From the NCBI GenBank assembly GCA_964576115.1, contig CAZNUA010000010.1, positions 9,798 to 73,797 on the forward strand: 64,000 bases of DNA, written 5' to 3'. The translations under genes were made by a program, and so were the position numbers. The notes under the pieces were generated by a model, which searched no databases, was not told the DNA's origin, and saw only the letters and a program-made list of their open reading frames with translations. This DNA is from CAYSYY01 sp964576115 [NCBI: uncultured Gemmatimonadota bacterium] (GTDB lineage: Bacteria > Blakebacterota > Blakebacteria > Blakebacterales). Positions 25,808-34,528 of the stretch are shown here, one piece after another. Position 1 is the first letter of the stretch; each line of letters starts with the position of its first letter.

Positions 25808-27133
25808 ATGACCGACGGGCAGGCAGCGCGGGAGAGCGGCAAGGGCGGGGGCGACAGATCTCTCTGGCGGCGGATCCGGGACATGAAGCTGCATACGCAG
25901 ATTCTCATCGCTCTGATTGCCGGGGCGATTCTCGGCCCTCCGATGGGGGGAGTCGCCGTGGCGATCAAGCCCCTGGGCGATGCTTTCATCAACCTGCTCG
26001 TCATGGTCGTGGTGCCCCTGATCATGGCGTCGCTCATCGTCGGTACGGCCAGCCTGGGAGATCTGCGCAAACTGGGCCGGATCGGGCTGAAAACGGTCGG
26101 TTTCTACCTGATCGCGACCGCCCTGGCGGTGGCTCTCGGACTGGGCGCCGCGCTCCTGCTCGGGCCGGGAACGGGAATGGATCCCGACACCCGGGACGGA
26201 ATCGTGGAGCAGTACGCCTCCGAAGCCGGGGCCCGGGTCGAGAACGCCATCGCCCAGCGCGAAAAAACCTCGATCGGCGAGTTCATCGTCAGAATCATTC
26301 CGCGCAATCCCTTCAAGTCGATGGCCGATACCGATTTCCTGGGGATCATCTTCTTCGCCCTGCTCTTCGGGATCACCCTGACCATGCTGCCCGAAGAGCG
26401 CAAGAAACCGATCATGGCCGTGCTGGAATCGGTCAACGATGCCATGATCGTCATGGTCAAGCTGGTCATGAAGGTGGCCCCGATCGGGGTTTTCGCGCTG
26501 ATCGCCGCCGTCTCGGCCCAGTTCGGCTACGAGGTCCTGCTGACCCTGCTCAAATATGTGGCCATCGCGATCGGCTGCATGGTCCTCTTCTCGATCCTGG
26601 TCTATCCGGTCGCCCTGCGCCTGGCGGGCATGCCCCCGATGCTCTTCTTCAAGCGCTTCTATGAAGTGGCGATCTTCGCCTTCTCGACCTCGTCCTCCAA
26701 CGCCACCCTGCCTCTGAACCTGCAGGTCACCGAGGAGGACCTGGGGGTTTCGAAGGATGTCGCCTCCTTCGTGCTCCCCCTGGGAGCGACCGTGAACATG
26801 AACGGGACCGCCATCTACCAGGGGGTGAGTGTGGTCTTCATCGCCCAGGTGGCGGGCTGGAGCCTGACCCCGATGGATCTGCTGACGGTCGTCATCATGG
26901 CCACCCTGGCCTCGATCGGAGCCGCCGGGGTGCCGGGCATCGGCATGGTCACCCTGACCCTGGTGCTGACCCAGCTCGGCATTCCCCTGGAGTGGATTGC
27001 CCTGGTGGTCGGGGTGGAACGGATCCTCGATATGACCCGGACGGCGGTCAACGTCACCGGCGACACCGTCTGCGCGGTGCTGGTGGCCCGCTCCGAGGGG
27101 GAACTCGATATTCCGGCCCGAGAGGTGATCTGA
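25808..27133 (+). CDS. Dicarboxylate/amino-acid:cation symporter (DAACS/GltP family)
   Basis: 441 aa from the ATG at 25808; an upstream in-frame extension has no export or domain features. The transporter fold is clear: eight helices with two re-entrant loops. Key motifs are the Ser-rich FAFSTSSSNATLPLN (HP1), LPLGATVNMNGTAIYQ (TM7, NMDGT-like), GIGAAG-type HP2 read here as ASIGAAGVPGIGM, and DMTRTAVNVTGD in TM8. The TM8 Asp/Arg/Asn set fits Na+- or H+-coupled uptake of dicarboxylates (aspartate, glutamate, succinate). The MNGT variant of MDGT is common. Confidence 0.93.
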   Translation: MTDGQAARESGKGGGDRSLWRRIRDMKLHTQILIALIAGAILGPPMGGVAVAIKPLGDAFINLLVMVVVPLIMASLIVGTASLGDLRKLGRIGLKTVGFYLIATALAVALGLGAALLLGPGTGMDPDTRDGIVEQYASEAGARVENAIAQREKTSIGEFIVRIIPRNPFKSMADTDFLGIIFFALLFGITLTMLPEERKKPIMAVLESVNDAMIVMVKLVMKVAPIGVFALIAAVSAQFGYEVLLTLLKYVAIAIGCMVLFSILVYPVALRLAGMPPMLFFKRFYEVAIFAFSTSSSNATLPLNLQVTEEDLGVSKDVASFVLPLGATVNMNGTAIYQGVSVVFIAQVAGWSLTPMDLLTVVIMATLASIGAAGVPGIGMVTLTLVLTQLGIPLEWIALVVGVERILDMTRTAVNVTGDTVCAVLVARSEGELDIPAREVI

Positions 27134-27186
27134 CTCTTTCTCGCCGGGCTGTAACAACATCCCTCCGGCTCTCGTCTATTAGGGTG

Positions 27187-28080
27187 ATGAGCGTTCACCC
27201 GATCAGATGCAGTCATGACTCCGGTCATCCGGAACCCGGCCACGGTACCCCCGCCGGCGGCACCGTGCGCCGGCTTTGCGCCGCGATTCTCTTCCTGGTT
27301 CTCCTGCCGGCCTGTGAAGGCAATCCCGTTGAGGTCGAGATCGAAACCCCCGCTGAGGGCGACACCACCATCCTCTTCATCGGCAATTCGCTGACCAGCT
27401 ATTACGGCCTGCCTTATCAGTTCGCCGCGCTGGCCGATTCACAGGGACGGAACGTCTGGGTGGAAGAGAGTACCAAGGAGGGGGCGACGCTGACCCAGTA
27501 CCGGGAGTCCGCCAGTCTCGACGCCGGAATCGCCGCTCAGGACTGGGACTGGGTCGTGCTGCAGGATTCCAGCCCGTATATCGCCTTTCCCGAATATCAC
27601 GACTACTACTTCGAGACCTACATCGATCTGCAGCAGCGGATCGGACGCGAGAGCCCGGGCGCGGGGATCGTCATGTTCATGCTCTATGCCCTGGACGTGG
27701 AAACCGTACAGGACACCGTTTGGGCTTTCGCCGACTTCCAGCCGTTGCTGCGCGAAGGCACGCTCGCCATCGCCGACAGTCTCGGTTTCCGCGTTGCCCC
27801 GGTCGGCTGGGCTTTCAGGGCCGTCCGGGCTCAACGGCCCGAGCTGCCACTCTACTACCTCGACGGCGTGCATCCTTCCCGGGAAGCCCAGTACCTGCAG
27901 GCGTGCGTGTACTACACTGCCATCTTCGGGGAAAGCCCCGAAGGGAGTCCCTTCACTGCCGGCCTGCCCGATTCGACGGTCACCTTCCTGCAGCGGGTGG
28001 CCGCCGAGGTCGTCCTGGGTGAGGCCGAAACCTGGAACCTGCCGCCGGGCCGACGTTCACCTCATACCCGCCCGGAGTAG
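27187..28080 (+). CDS. Secreted SGNH/GDSL-like hydrolase, probable lipoprotein
   Basis: 297 aa. A signal segment (about 28-42) ends in LLPAC, a plausible lipobox. The SGNH blocks are visible: block I ILFIGNSLTSYYGLP (Ser nucleophile near 63), a conserved DWDWVVLQDSSPY stretch (block III-like), and block V DGVHPSREAQYLQA near 233 with the Asp-x-x-His pair. It would hydrolyse ester bonds (lipid, polysaccharide acetyl groups) in the periplasm or at the surface. Substrate unknown. Confidence 0.78.
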   Translation: MSVHPIRCSHDSGHPEPGHGTPAGGTVRRLCAAILFLVLLPACEGNPVEVEIETPAEGDTTILFIGNSLTSYYGLPYQFAALADSQGRNVWVEESTKEGATLTQYRESASLDAGIAAQDWDWVVLQDSSPYIAFPEYHDYYFETYIDLQQRIGRESPGAGIVMFMLYALDVETVQDTVWAFADFQPLLREGTLAIADSLGFRVAPVGWAFRAVRAQRPELPLYYLDGVHPSREAQYLQACVYYTAIFGESPEGSPFTAGLPDSTVTFLQRVAAEVVLGEAETWNLPPGRRSPHTRPE

Positions 28081-28091
28081 CCGGACGGGCG

Positions 28092-30110
28092 CTATTTGAA
28101 CGACCGTATCAGGGCGGCGAAACTCCCCGGGGTGGACGATTCTCCGAACGTCAGACCCAGCAGCCATTCCGGAAGGCCCTGCCGCTCGAGATCGGCCGGC
28201 GCGAGAACCCAGCCGAGCGAGGCCAGATCGTACAGTTCCTGCTCGCCCGGATAGCGCACCAGTTCGGCCTTCACCTGCTCCAGCCAGAGGTCGTACCCCT
28301 CGCCGGGTCCGAAAACCGCGCGGTTCAGATTGGTGAAGCTGGAACTCGTCGTCACCCACGGTATGAATTCCCACCGCAGGCCGCGCAGCATCTTCCGGTC
28401 CATGACGATATCGGCCAGGGAATCGAGATCAGAAAGGTGGCCGCCGCTGCCGAGGGTCGGAGATTGCATATCCAGACCGCGTTCGATCTCCTCCCGGGCG
28501 GTGGCCAGGCGGTCGGCCTCGATCGTCCGACCGACCGTCCGGTAATACGCCTCCAGCGCCTCGCCGCCGGTACCGGTGACCACAACCCCGATCAGATTGC
28601 CGATCAGGGTGGTGTGTTCATCGAGAAGGAGAAACCCGGCTGAAATAACCTCCCTGAGTGTCTGTTCCGCCTGGGTACGGCGGCCGGCATGCAGTTCCCA
28701 GGCGGCTTTGGCCACGTGAGCTTTGGCTCCATCCACGAAGGCATGGAGGCGTGGAATCGGAAAGGAGGCCCAGGACAGAGTGTCGGGCAGGGGCAGGGTG
28801 AAATAGGTGCTGATGAAGTCAGCCTCTGCGGCCCGGGCCATGATACTGAATTCGGCATGAGCAGGATTGCCCGCTTCACGTCGCAGAACATCACGTTCCT
28901 CAGCGGTCAGTTCGGCGGTCGGTTTGGAGATGAGATCGATGGCATTCACCCCCCGCAGGGTGGGATTGCGGCCGAACAGCCACGCCTGGGGATAGTCGGT
29001 TTCCGGCGGTTGTACGAAGTCATACGAAACCCGCGAGCCGACATGGTTCAGGTTCCTGAAGGCGGTGCCGGCGGCCTCCGGCTCGATCCCGGCCTCGGCT
29101 TCGAGGCGATAGGGACGCAGGTGTTCGACCTCGATTGCCTTCTCCTGGACTCCCCGGAATCGTGGCAGGGTCTGGGCGAAGTGAAGCGACATGTGCGTGC
29201 CCATGAAGGTGAAGGTCAGAATCGGGACCAGCAGGATCACGGCGACGGTCGAGATGATCGCAGACGCGATCCGCACCGGGGTGACCCGGCCGGGACCGCC
29301 GCTACCCAGCACCCCCGGGGCCTCGAAGGCCGCGGACTGCGAACGCCAGCGACCGATCTGTTCTCTCAGATCGTGGGCAACATCCTCCCGGGTCCGTCGG
29401 CGCAGGGTTCTGGTCCGCAGGCCGGCGCCCAGACGGTCCAGAGCGGCGGTGAGCAGGAGCACGCCGATGGGCAGAAGTACGAACCACCACAGGCCGGTCG
29501 GACCGAGCACTCCCCGGGCGGCCAGAAAAACCCCGAGCACGAAACCGAGAAGCAGCCAGAGAGCGGCGGCCAGGACGGCGGCGTCGGCGATCAGCCGGCG
29601 GCGGAGCAGCAGCTCCCGTTCCGCTGCTGTCAGGCCCTCATAGATCCGGGCGCCCTGGAGAAGGAAACCGGTGTCGCGGGGGCCGTCGGCCGCGACCTGC
29701 AGGATGGTGAGCCAACCATGCCCCTGCTGGACGGTCCGGTTACCGGTTCGCAGGATGGTGAAGAAACGGCGGAAGCCTTCGGCCAGCAGGACCAGACCGC
29801 AGACGGTCGTCACGGCCACGATCCAGCCCGCCGATCCGAACACGCCCAGACTGGTGAAGCTCTGTTCGGTGCCGATCGAGACCAGCAGGGGGAGAACCAG
29901 CACGATGGCTCCAAGGAAGAGCAGGGCATTCGTGCCGGTCAGTCTGCCCTGGATCGGTTCGAGTCCCGGAGGCGGCCAGGAGAGAAAGGGACCGCGCGGG
30001 CCGGAGGGGTCGTCTGTGGGTGTTGATCCGGAACCGGGAGCGGGTTCGGACTCGGAACGGAAATCGGGAACGGATTCGGGAACAGGAGCGGGAGATGTCT
30101 CCTCGGACAT
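28092..30110 (-). CDS. Large membrane protein of unknown function
   Basis: 672 aa from the ATG at 30110, preceded by GAGGAGGT. A Pro/Glu/Ser-rich disordered N terminus (1-45) leads to a membrane region with about five hydrophobic helices (roughly 57-110, 172-230, 278-300), joined by an Arg-rich cytoplasmic loop (about 230-270). The C-terminal 350 residues are soluble, mostly helical and probably extracytoplasmic (many W/Y/E, TPR-like AKAAWELHAGRRTQAEQTL). I recognise no catalytic motif. Operon membership is not evident. Confidence 0.6.
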   Translation of the reverse strand: MSEETSPAPVPESVPDFRSESEPAPGSGSTPTDDPSGPRGPFLSWPPPGLEPIQGRLTGTNALLFLGAIVLVLPLLVSIGTEQSFTSLGVFGSAGWIVAVTTVCGLVLLAEGFRRFFTILRTGNRTVQQGHGWLTILQVAADGPRDTGFLLQGARIYEGLTAAERELLLRRRLIADAAVLAAALWLLLGFVLGVFLAARGVLGPTGLWWFVLLPIGVLLLTAALDRLGAGLRTRTLRRRTREDVAHDLREQIGRWRSQSAAFEAPGVLGSGGPGRVTPVRIASAIISTVAVILLVPILTFTFMGTHMSLHFAQTLPRFRGVQEKAIEVEHLRPYRLEAEAGIEPEAAGTAFRNLNHVGSRVSYDFVQPPETDYPQAWLFGRNPTLRGVNAIDLISKPTAELTAEERDVLRREAGNPAHAEFSIMARAAEADFISTYFTLPLPDTLSWASFPIPRLHAFVDGAKAHVAKAAWELHAGRRTQAEQTLREVISAGFLLLDEHTTLIGNLIGVVVTGTGGEALEAYYRTVGRTIEADRLATAREEIERGLDMQSPTLGSGGHLSDLDSLADIVMDRKMLRGLRWEFIPWVTTSSSFTNLNRAVFGPGEGYDLWLEQVKAELVRYPGEQELYDLASLGWVLAPADLERQGLPEWLLGLTFGESSTPGSFAALIRSFK

Positions 30111-30218
30111 CGGATACCTCCTCGCGGCGATATGAGGGTTCAATAAGAAGGTTTGAGTACAGAGGCATACGCCGGCGAGTGCAAAGGAAATCTGCACCTG
30201 GGCGGGGGGAGTCGGGGC

Positions 30219-31715
30219 TCAGGTCGCGATCAAAGCGATGATGGTATACAGCACCATGCCGAAACCGGCGGCAATGCTGGCGATCGGCATCTGGGTGGTG
30301 ACGTGGTCCATGTGATCCGAACCGGTCGCCAGACTCGAGAGGATGGTGGTGTCGCTGATCGGCGAACACTGGTCGCCGTAGACCGCCCCTCCCAGCACGG
30401 CCGCAAAGCAGAGGGTCATGAAGAGGGGGTCGGGATTGACCGCCCAGGCCAGAGGCATGGCGATCGGAAAGACCACCGCGTAGGTGCCCCAGGAAGAACC
30501 CACCGCAAAGGCCGTGACCATGCAGATCAGCATGAAGATGGCCGGAAGCATGAAGGGGACGATGATCTCCGAGGTGGTTCGGATCAGGAAATTGGCCGTT
30601 CCCAGCGAGGTCGAGACCCGCCCCAGAGTGACTGCCAGGGCCAGGATGATGGCGCCCAGGGTCACTCCCTTGACCCCGTCGATGAAACCCTCGATGACTT
30701 CGCCGAGCTTCATCCCCTTGATCAGCGCCACCAGCATGCCGGTCAATACGGCCAGAGAGAAAGCCTCGTTGATCGGCACCCGGCCGGTGAGGATGTAGGG
30801 AACGATCGCCACCAGCAGCAGGGTGCCGATCGGGACGACAAAGTCGATGTTGCCCGGAGTGTAGTCGCTGGGGACTTTCAGTTCGGTCAGTTCCCGGCTC
30901 GACATGGTGTGGGCCTCGGGACGGTCGAGCTGACCGGTGGTCTTCACCCGTTCGATGGCCCGCCGCATCTTGCCGAAAACGAATGGATTGACCTCCAGCG
31001 CGAAGCTGTAGGTGAACAGCACCGCGAAGATGCCATAGAAATTGAAGGGAATCGCCCTGTAGAAGAAGGCCTGGGCGGTAGTCGCATCAGCCAGCAGGGG
31101 AATCGTGCCGGCCACCAGACCGGCTACGTAACTCGGCCAGACGTTGAAGGGGAGCACGGTGGCGATCGGTGAGGCGGTCGAGTCGATGATGTAGGACAGT
31201 TCCTCATGGCTGACCTTCGCCTCATCGCAGACCGGGCGCACCGTCGAGCCGGCCAGGATGGTGCTGATGGTGCCCCCCTGGTGGAAGATGGTGCCCATCA
31301 GACAGCCGAAGAGCTTGGCGGTGCGGCGCCCCCGTACGATATGGGCACCCAGCCAGCGAGCGAAATGCTGGGCCCCGCCGGTGCGCGTCCAGAGCCCGAT
31401 CAAGCCCCCCAGGCACCACAGGTAGACCAGCAGGATCTGGGCGAACGACTCGGTTCCCACCGCCGGCAGGAGGTAGTCGGCGATGATGTTGAACTGCCCC
31501 GAGACGATCCCACCGGCCGCAATCCCGATGAATAGCGCCGAGACGACTTCCTTGGTCAGAAAGCAGAGGACAAGCGTCAGGGCGGCGGGAACGATCGACC
31601 AGATGCCGAAGTCTTCCTGCCCCGGGACCTGGCTGATGAGATTGGTGTTGGTACGAAGGTAGAGCAACAGGCCCAGCCCGAGAAAGGCAAGGGCCCATTT
31701 GAGGCTCCGGCTCAT
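30219..31715 (-). CDS. NhaC-family Na+/H+ antiporter
   Basis: 498 aa, about 12 membrane helices. The family signature TIFHQGGTISTILAGSTVRPVCDEAKVSHEELSYIIDSTASP (here cut: it starts near residue 142 with GTIFHQGGT) and the C-terminal GGAVYGDQCSPISDTTILSS near residue 443 are both characteristic of NhaC and malate/lactate-type antiporters. It exports Na+ in exchange for H+ or an organic acid. It is followed 15 bp upstream on the map by the STAS gene on the same strand. Confidence 0.9.
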   Translation of the reverse strand: MSRSLKWALAFLGLGLLLYLRTNTNLISQVPGQEDFGIWSIVPAALTLVLCFLTKEVVSALFIGIAAGGIVSGQFNIIADYLLPAVGTESFAQILLVYLWCLGGLIGLWTRTGGAQHFARWLGAHIVRGRRTAKLFGCLMGTIFHQGGTISTILAGSTVRPVCDEAKVSHEELSYIIDSTASPIATVLPFNVWPSYVAGLVAGTIPLLADATTAQAFFYRAIPFNFYGIFAVLFTYSFALEVNPFVFGKMRRAIERVKTTGQLDRPEAHTMSSRELTELKVPSDYTPGNIDFVVPIGTLLLVAIVPYILTGRVPINEAFSLAVLTGMLVALIKGMKLGEVIEGFIDGVKGVTLGAIILALAVTLGRVSTSLGTANFLIRTTSEIIVPFMLPAIFMLICMVTAFAVGSSWGTYAVVFPIAMPLAWAVNPDPLFMTLCFAAVLGGAVYGDQCSPISDTTILSSLATGSDHMDHVTTQMPIASIAAGFGMVLYTIIALIAT

Positions 31716-31730
31716 CCGGCTCGGGAGATC

Positions 31731-32066
31731 CTAGAAGTCGGCGGCGGCCCGGTCGGCCGAGCCGTAGATTTTGAAGACAGAATCGAGTTTGGCGATCGAG
31801 AAAAGGCCGCGCGCTTTGTCCTGCAGGCCGGCGATCTTCAGTTCCCCGCCGGCGTTCGAGAGAGTGGTGCTCGAGGCCATGATCGTGCCCAGGCCGGTCG
31901 AATTCAACCAGCTCACTTTGGCCATGTCGAAGACGATCTTCTGTACTCCCTCCTCGACCAGCTCCTTGATCTTCTCGTGGATGGCGGTCGTCTCAGGCCC
32001 TCCCATCAGCTTGCCCTTCAGGACCACGACCGCAACATCATTGATCATCTTGTGATTGATAGCCAT
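31731..32066 (-). CDS. STAS-domain anti-anti-sigma-type protein
   Basis: 111 aa, a single STAS domain. The phosphorylatable serine lies in VSWLNSTGLGTI (Ser56), the hallmark of SpoIIAA/RsbV-type anti-sigma antagonists. Its start is the ATG at 32066. A convincing promoter sits 66 bp upstream. No anti-sigma kinase or sigma factor is encoded nearby. It lies directly ahead of nhaC in the same direction (15-bp gap), so the two may be co-transcribed. Confidence 0.88.
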   Translation of the reverse strand: MAINHKMINDVAVVVLKGKLMGGPETTAIHEKIKELVEEGVQKIVFDMAKVSWLNSTGLGTIMASSTTLSNAGGELKIAGLQDKARGLFSIAKLDSVFKIYGSADRAAADF

Positions 32067-32131
32067 TGACGAGCTCTCCACGTTTTCGCCCGACTGTCTG
32101 TTCGGGCTGCATACCTGTCGTGCGTGGGGCG

Positions 32132-32160
32132 AGTCTACCGGTCGCCCCGCTCCCGGTCAA
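32132..32160 (-). promoter_or_regulatory. Sigma70-type promoter for the STAS/nhaC unit
   Basis: Minus strand: -35 TTGACC (32160-32155), 17-bp spacer, -10 TAGACT (32137-32132). Matches are 5/6 and 4/6 with ideal spacing. The expected start is near 32125, about 60 nt before the STAS start codon. Confidence 0.5.
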
Positions 32161-32191
32161 GGTAGCCGATGACACTCCGGTTCGGGATCGC

Positions 32192-32422
32192 TCAAAAGAC
32201 CACCAGGGTCATGGTCTTCTCGATCCCGTCCATCTTCCGTACTTCATCCTCAACGATCTCGGCGATCCGGGCGTAGTCTTCGGCTTCGACTTCGACGATC
32301 GCATCGTAAGGACCGGTCACCATGTAGGCCGATTTGATGTGGACGGCTTCTCTGAGCCGGGCGACGATTTCACTCACTGCCCCCGGTTCGACATTGACGA
32401 GAACGAAAGCTTTTGCTGACAT
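32192..32422 (-). CDS. Stand-alone Lrp/AsnC ligand-binding (RAM) domain protein
   Basis: 76 aa containing only the RAM/AsnC_trans_reg domain: AFVLVNVEPG at the start, then HIKSAYMVTGPYDAIVEVEAED (a canonical beta-turn with G-x-Y-D) and the final EKTMTLVVF strand. No helix-turn-helix is attached. Such single-domain proteins bind amino acids and oligomerise, sometimes modulating full-length Lrp proteins. It lies upstream of the STAS gene on the same strand, but a promoter separates the two. Confidence 0.88.
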   Translation of the reverse strand: MSAKAFVLVNVEPGAVSEIVARLREAVHIKSAYMVTGPYDAIVEVEAEDYARIAEIVEDEVRKMDGIEKTMTLVVF

Positions 32423-32435
32423 GACATTCCGCTCG

Positions 32436-32464
32436 TTCTGCTGGGTGTGGTTTCAGGCTACACT
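32436..32464 (+). promoter_or_regulatory. Weak candidate promoter for the exported protein at 32522
   Basis: TTCTGC (32436-32441), 17-bp spacer, TACACT (32459-32464). Spacing is ideal but both hexamers are partial matches. The start codon is about 58 bp downstream. Confidence 0.3.
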
Positions 32465-32521
32465 CATCAGCAGTGGAACATGTCGTTTGAACGCGCCCGG
32501 AGCAAGACAAAGGAGAGCGCG

Positions 32522-33271
32522 ATGCCCCGCCCGGTAACCGGAATCCTCCTGCTGGGTTCCCTTGTCTGCCTGCTGACCCTTCCCCGTGCTGCGGCCCAGG
32601 AGGAGGAAGGTTTCTTCCCCCCGCAGCAGATCGGAGCCGGGGGTGGAGCGGCGATGATGCTGGCTCAGATCTCCCTGCCCACACTCGATGCCCGCTTCGC
32701 CGATCTCGGGCTGGAGACTCTGCCCGAATGGATGCCCCTCTACGGTGCGGAGGGGATCGTGAATATCGGCCACCTGCTGATCGGTTACGCGGGCTACGGA
32801 GGGCGGGTGCGTTCCGAAGCCACCGCAGGCGGGATCTACCGCGAAAGTCAGGTCTGGCTCAACTACTCCACGATCGTGGTGGGTTGGGTCAAGGCGGCCG
32901 GTAAGTTCAAACTCAGTCTCGGGGGGGCGATCGGGGGGGGATCGCTGCATGTCCGGGCCATCCGCCGTCCCGCGAGCGGTTCGTCGTGGAGCGATCTCTG
33001 GGCGCCCTATTCAACCTCTTTCTCCGGTCCGGTTTCTGCGGCCGATCTGGAAACCGCAACACACCTCGAAGGGACCTTCTTCAGCCTGGCACCGCGGGTG
33101 GGAGTGCGGTGGTGGTTCATGCCCTTTCTGGCTTTTGATCTCGGCGTTTCATACCGGTTGGGGACGATCGGGGCGGGGAAGATGCGGGCCGACGGACGCC
33201 GGGTGCCGGGTTCGCCCGAGTTCGATCTGTCGGGAATGAGTATACGGGCCGGTCTCTTCCTCGGCTTCTGA
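32522..33271 (+). CDS. Exported beta-rich protein, probably outer membrane
   Basis: 249 aa from the ATG at 32522 (AAGGAGAGCG upstream). Signal peptide of about 23 residues ending RAAAQ. The mature sequence has a Gly-rich start (IGAGGGAAMMLAQISLPTLDARF) and many amphipathic strands, closing with the strand MSIRAGLFLGF, which ends in Phe as outer-membrane proteins commonly do. Family not recognised. Its stop codon TGA (33269-33271) lies inside the left end of an inverted-repeat element. Confidence 0.55.
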   Translation: MPRPVTGILLLGSLVCLLTLPRAAAQEEEGFFPPQQIGAGGGAAMMLAQISLPTLDARFADLGLETLPEWMPLYGAEGIVNIGHLLIGYAGYGGRVRSEATAGGIYRESQVWLNYSTIVVGWVKAAGKFKLSLGGAIGGGSLHVRAIRRPASGSSWSDLWAPYSTSFSGPVSAADLETATHLEGTFFSLAPRVGVRWWFMPFLAFDLGVSYRLGTIGAGKMRADGRRVPGSPEFDLSGMSIRAGLFLGF

Positions 33272-33387
33272 GCGGATTTCTCGCTCCGTCTCGGCGTTGG
33301 ATTTCCTCGCCGCTTGTGCGACGTACCGGCGTACGTCTCCGCGCGGCTCGTCATCCGCCTTGATACGGAGCGAGATCTCCGGCTCAG
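33268..33387. repeat. 120-bp inverted-repeat element A2
   Basis: The ends pair over about 22 bp: CTGAGCGGATTTCTCGCTCC at the left matches the reverse complement of GGAGCGAGATCTCCGGCTCAG at the right with one bulge and a few mismatches. The inner core (33286-33346) contains GCTTGTGCGACGTACCGGCG and CGTACGTCTCCGCGCGG, a small GTAC-centred stem. The left end contains the stop codon of the upstream gene. It probably acts as a transcribed hairpin; no coding potential. Confidence 0.8.
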
Positions 33388-33475
33388 AATATCGTGGGAT
33401 CTCTCACACCGTCTCGGCGTTGGATTTCATCGCCGCTTGTGCGACGTACCGACGTACGTCTCCGCGCGGGATCAA
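33388..33475. repeat. Second, truncated copy of the same element (A3)
   Basis: The 61-bp core at 33409-33469 is a direct repeat of 33286-33346, identical at 59 of 61 positions. The outer arms of this copy do not match those of the first and do not pair with each other. The right side runs into the stop codon (33472-33474) of the minus-strand membrane-protein gene. The tandem pair therefore fills the whole gap between two convergent genes. Confidence 0.8.
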
Positions 33476-34509
33476 TATACCGAGGCTTCTTCGACGATGA
33501 CCTCGTCCTCGAGTTCGTCGGGGGGCGGTCCCGCCGGGGTGACCCAGCGGGGCATGTTCATGGCGCCCCGGTAATAGGCCATCTGCGAACCAAGGTACAC
33601 CATCCGGATCCAGATCGAGGCCAGGATGAAGAACTGCTGTACGGCGAAGAGAACAAGCAGCTGAAAAGTTCCGGCGCCTCCTCCCAGCGGCACGAGCAGG
33701 CCGTACACCGTGGCCAGCACGGCCGCTACCAGAGTGGTGAGGTAAAACAACCCCAGCACGCGGCCCGGCTGGCGCAGAACGAATCCGAAAGCCCCGAACA
33801 CCGCCGGGATCAACCCGAGGCGGTCCCAGGCGACTGCCGCCACCCGGGCGTAATCCATTGTCATGTGCACGAAGAAAGCCAGGAAGACCAGTACCACGGT
33901 ACCGCCCCAGTCGACCAGAACGGGGGTCCATTCGGTGCCCGCACTGCCGCGCAGGCCTGCGACGAGCCGGCTGTGGATCGGGGCCAGAACGCCCCAGAGC
34001 AGCCAGTAGAGCAGGTAGGCGACGATGAGAATCCCCACCAGGATGGCGAAGAACCGGCCCGCCCGGTCGAAAAAGAACCGGAATGAAAAGCGGGCCCTCT
34101 CGTCGGCATACAGCCCCAGAACTCCCCCGATCAGCAGGGTATTGACGAGCAGGTAGAGCACTCCCAGAACGAAGAGGCCCACTGGCAGATCGGGCAGGAA
34201 GCTGCCCCGCACGTAGGCTTCGAAATTGCGCAGCAGCGGCCCCAGCCCCTGCTGCCAGGTAGTGACAGTGCCCGCCAGATCGCCCTCGGCCTCATGCTCG
34301 GCCCGGAATTCCTGGTGCCAGAGCCAGTCGAAACCGTCCGCCATGCGTGCCGCCGACTCGGTCCGGCTGAGCGAGCCGTCGATCTGTTCGGCGACCGGCA
34401 GGGCGACCGCGGCGACCAGCAGGAGGTTGATGATGTATATCAACAGCAGTGCCCGCCAGTGACGGGTCGCCATTCCCATGCCTTCGGTCAGAGCTCTCAG
34501 AACCGTCAT
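33472..34509 (-). CDS. Polytopic membrane protein of unknown function
   Basis: 345 aa with about six membrane helices (roughly 18-40, 110-135, 150-180, 200-220, 245-270, 280-305) and an acidic, Pro-rich C-terminal tail (PPPDELEDEVIVEEASVY). The N-terminal ALTEGMGMATRHWRALLLIYIINLLLV segment and spacing resemble the DUF975/YciC-like class, but the match is weak. The stop codon is embedded in a repeat element. It lies 19 bp after the M1 peptidase stop, on the same strand, with the peptidase further downstream. Confidence 0.6.
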   Translation of the reverse strand: MTVLRALTEGMGMATRHWRALLLIYIINLLLVAAVALPVAEQIDGSLSRTESAARMADGFDWLWHQEFRAEHEAEGDLAGTVTTWQQGLGPLLRNFEAYVRGSFLPDLPVGLFVLGVLYLLVNTLLIGGVLGLYADERARFSFRFFFDRAGRFFAILVGILIVAYLLYWLLWGVLAPIHSRLVAGLRGSAGTEWTPVLVDWGGTVVLVFLAFFVHMTMDYARVAAVAWDRLGLIPAVFGAFGFVLRQPGRVLGLFYLTTLVAAVLATVYGLLVPLGGGAGTFQLLVLFAVQQFFILASIWIRMVYLGSQMAYYRGAMNMPRWVTPAGPPPDELEDEVIVEEASVY

Positions 34510-34528
34510 GGTGTCACCTCACCCCCGG

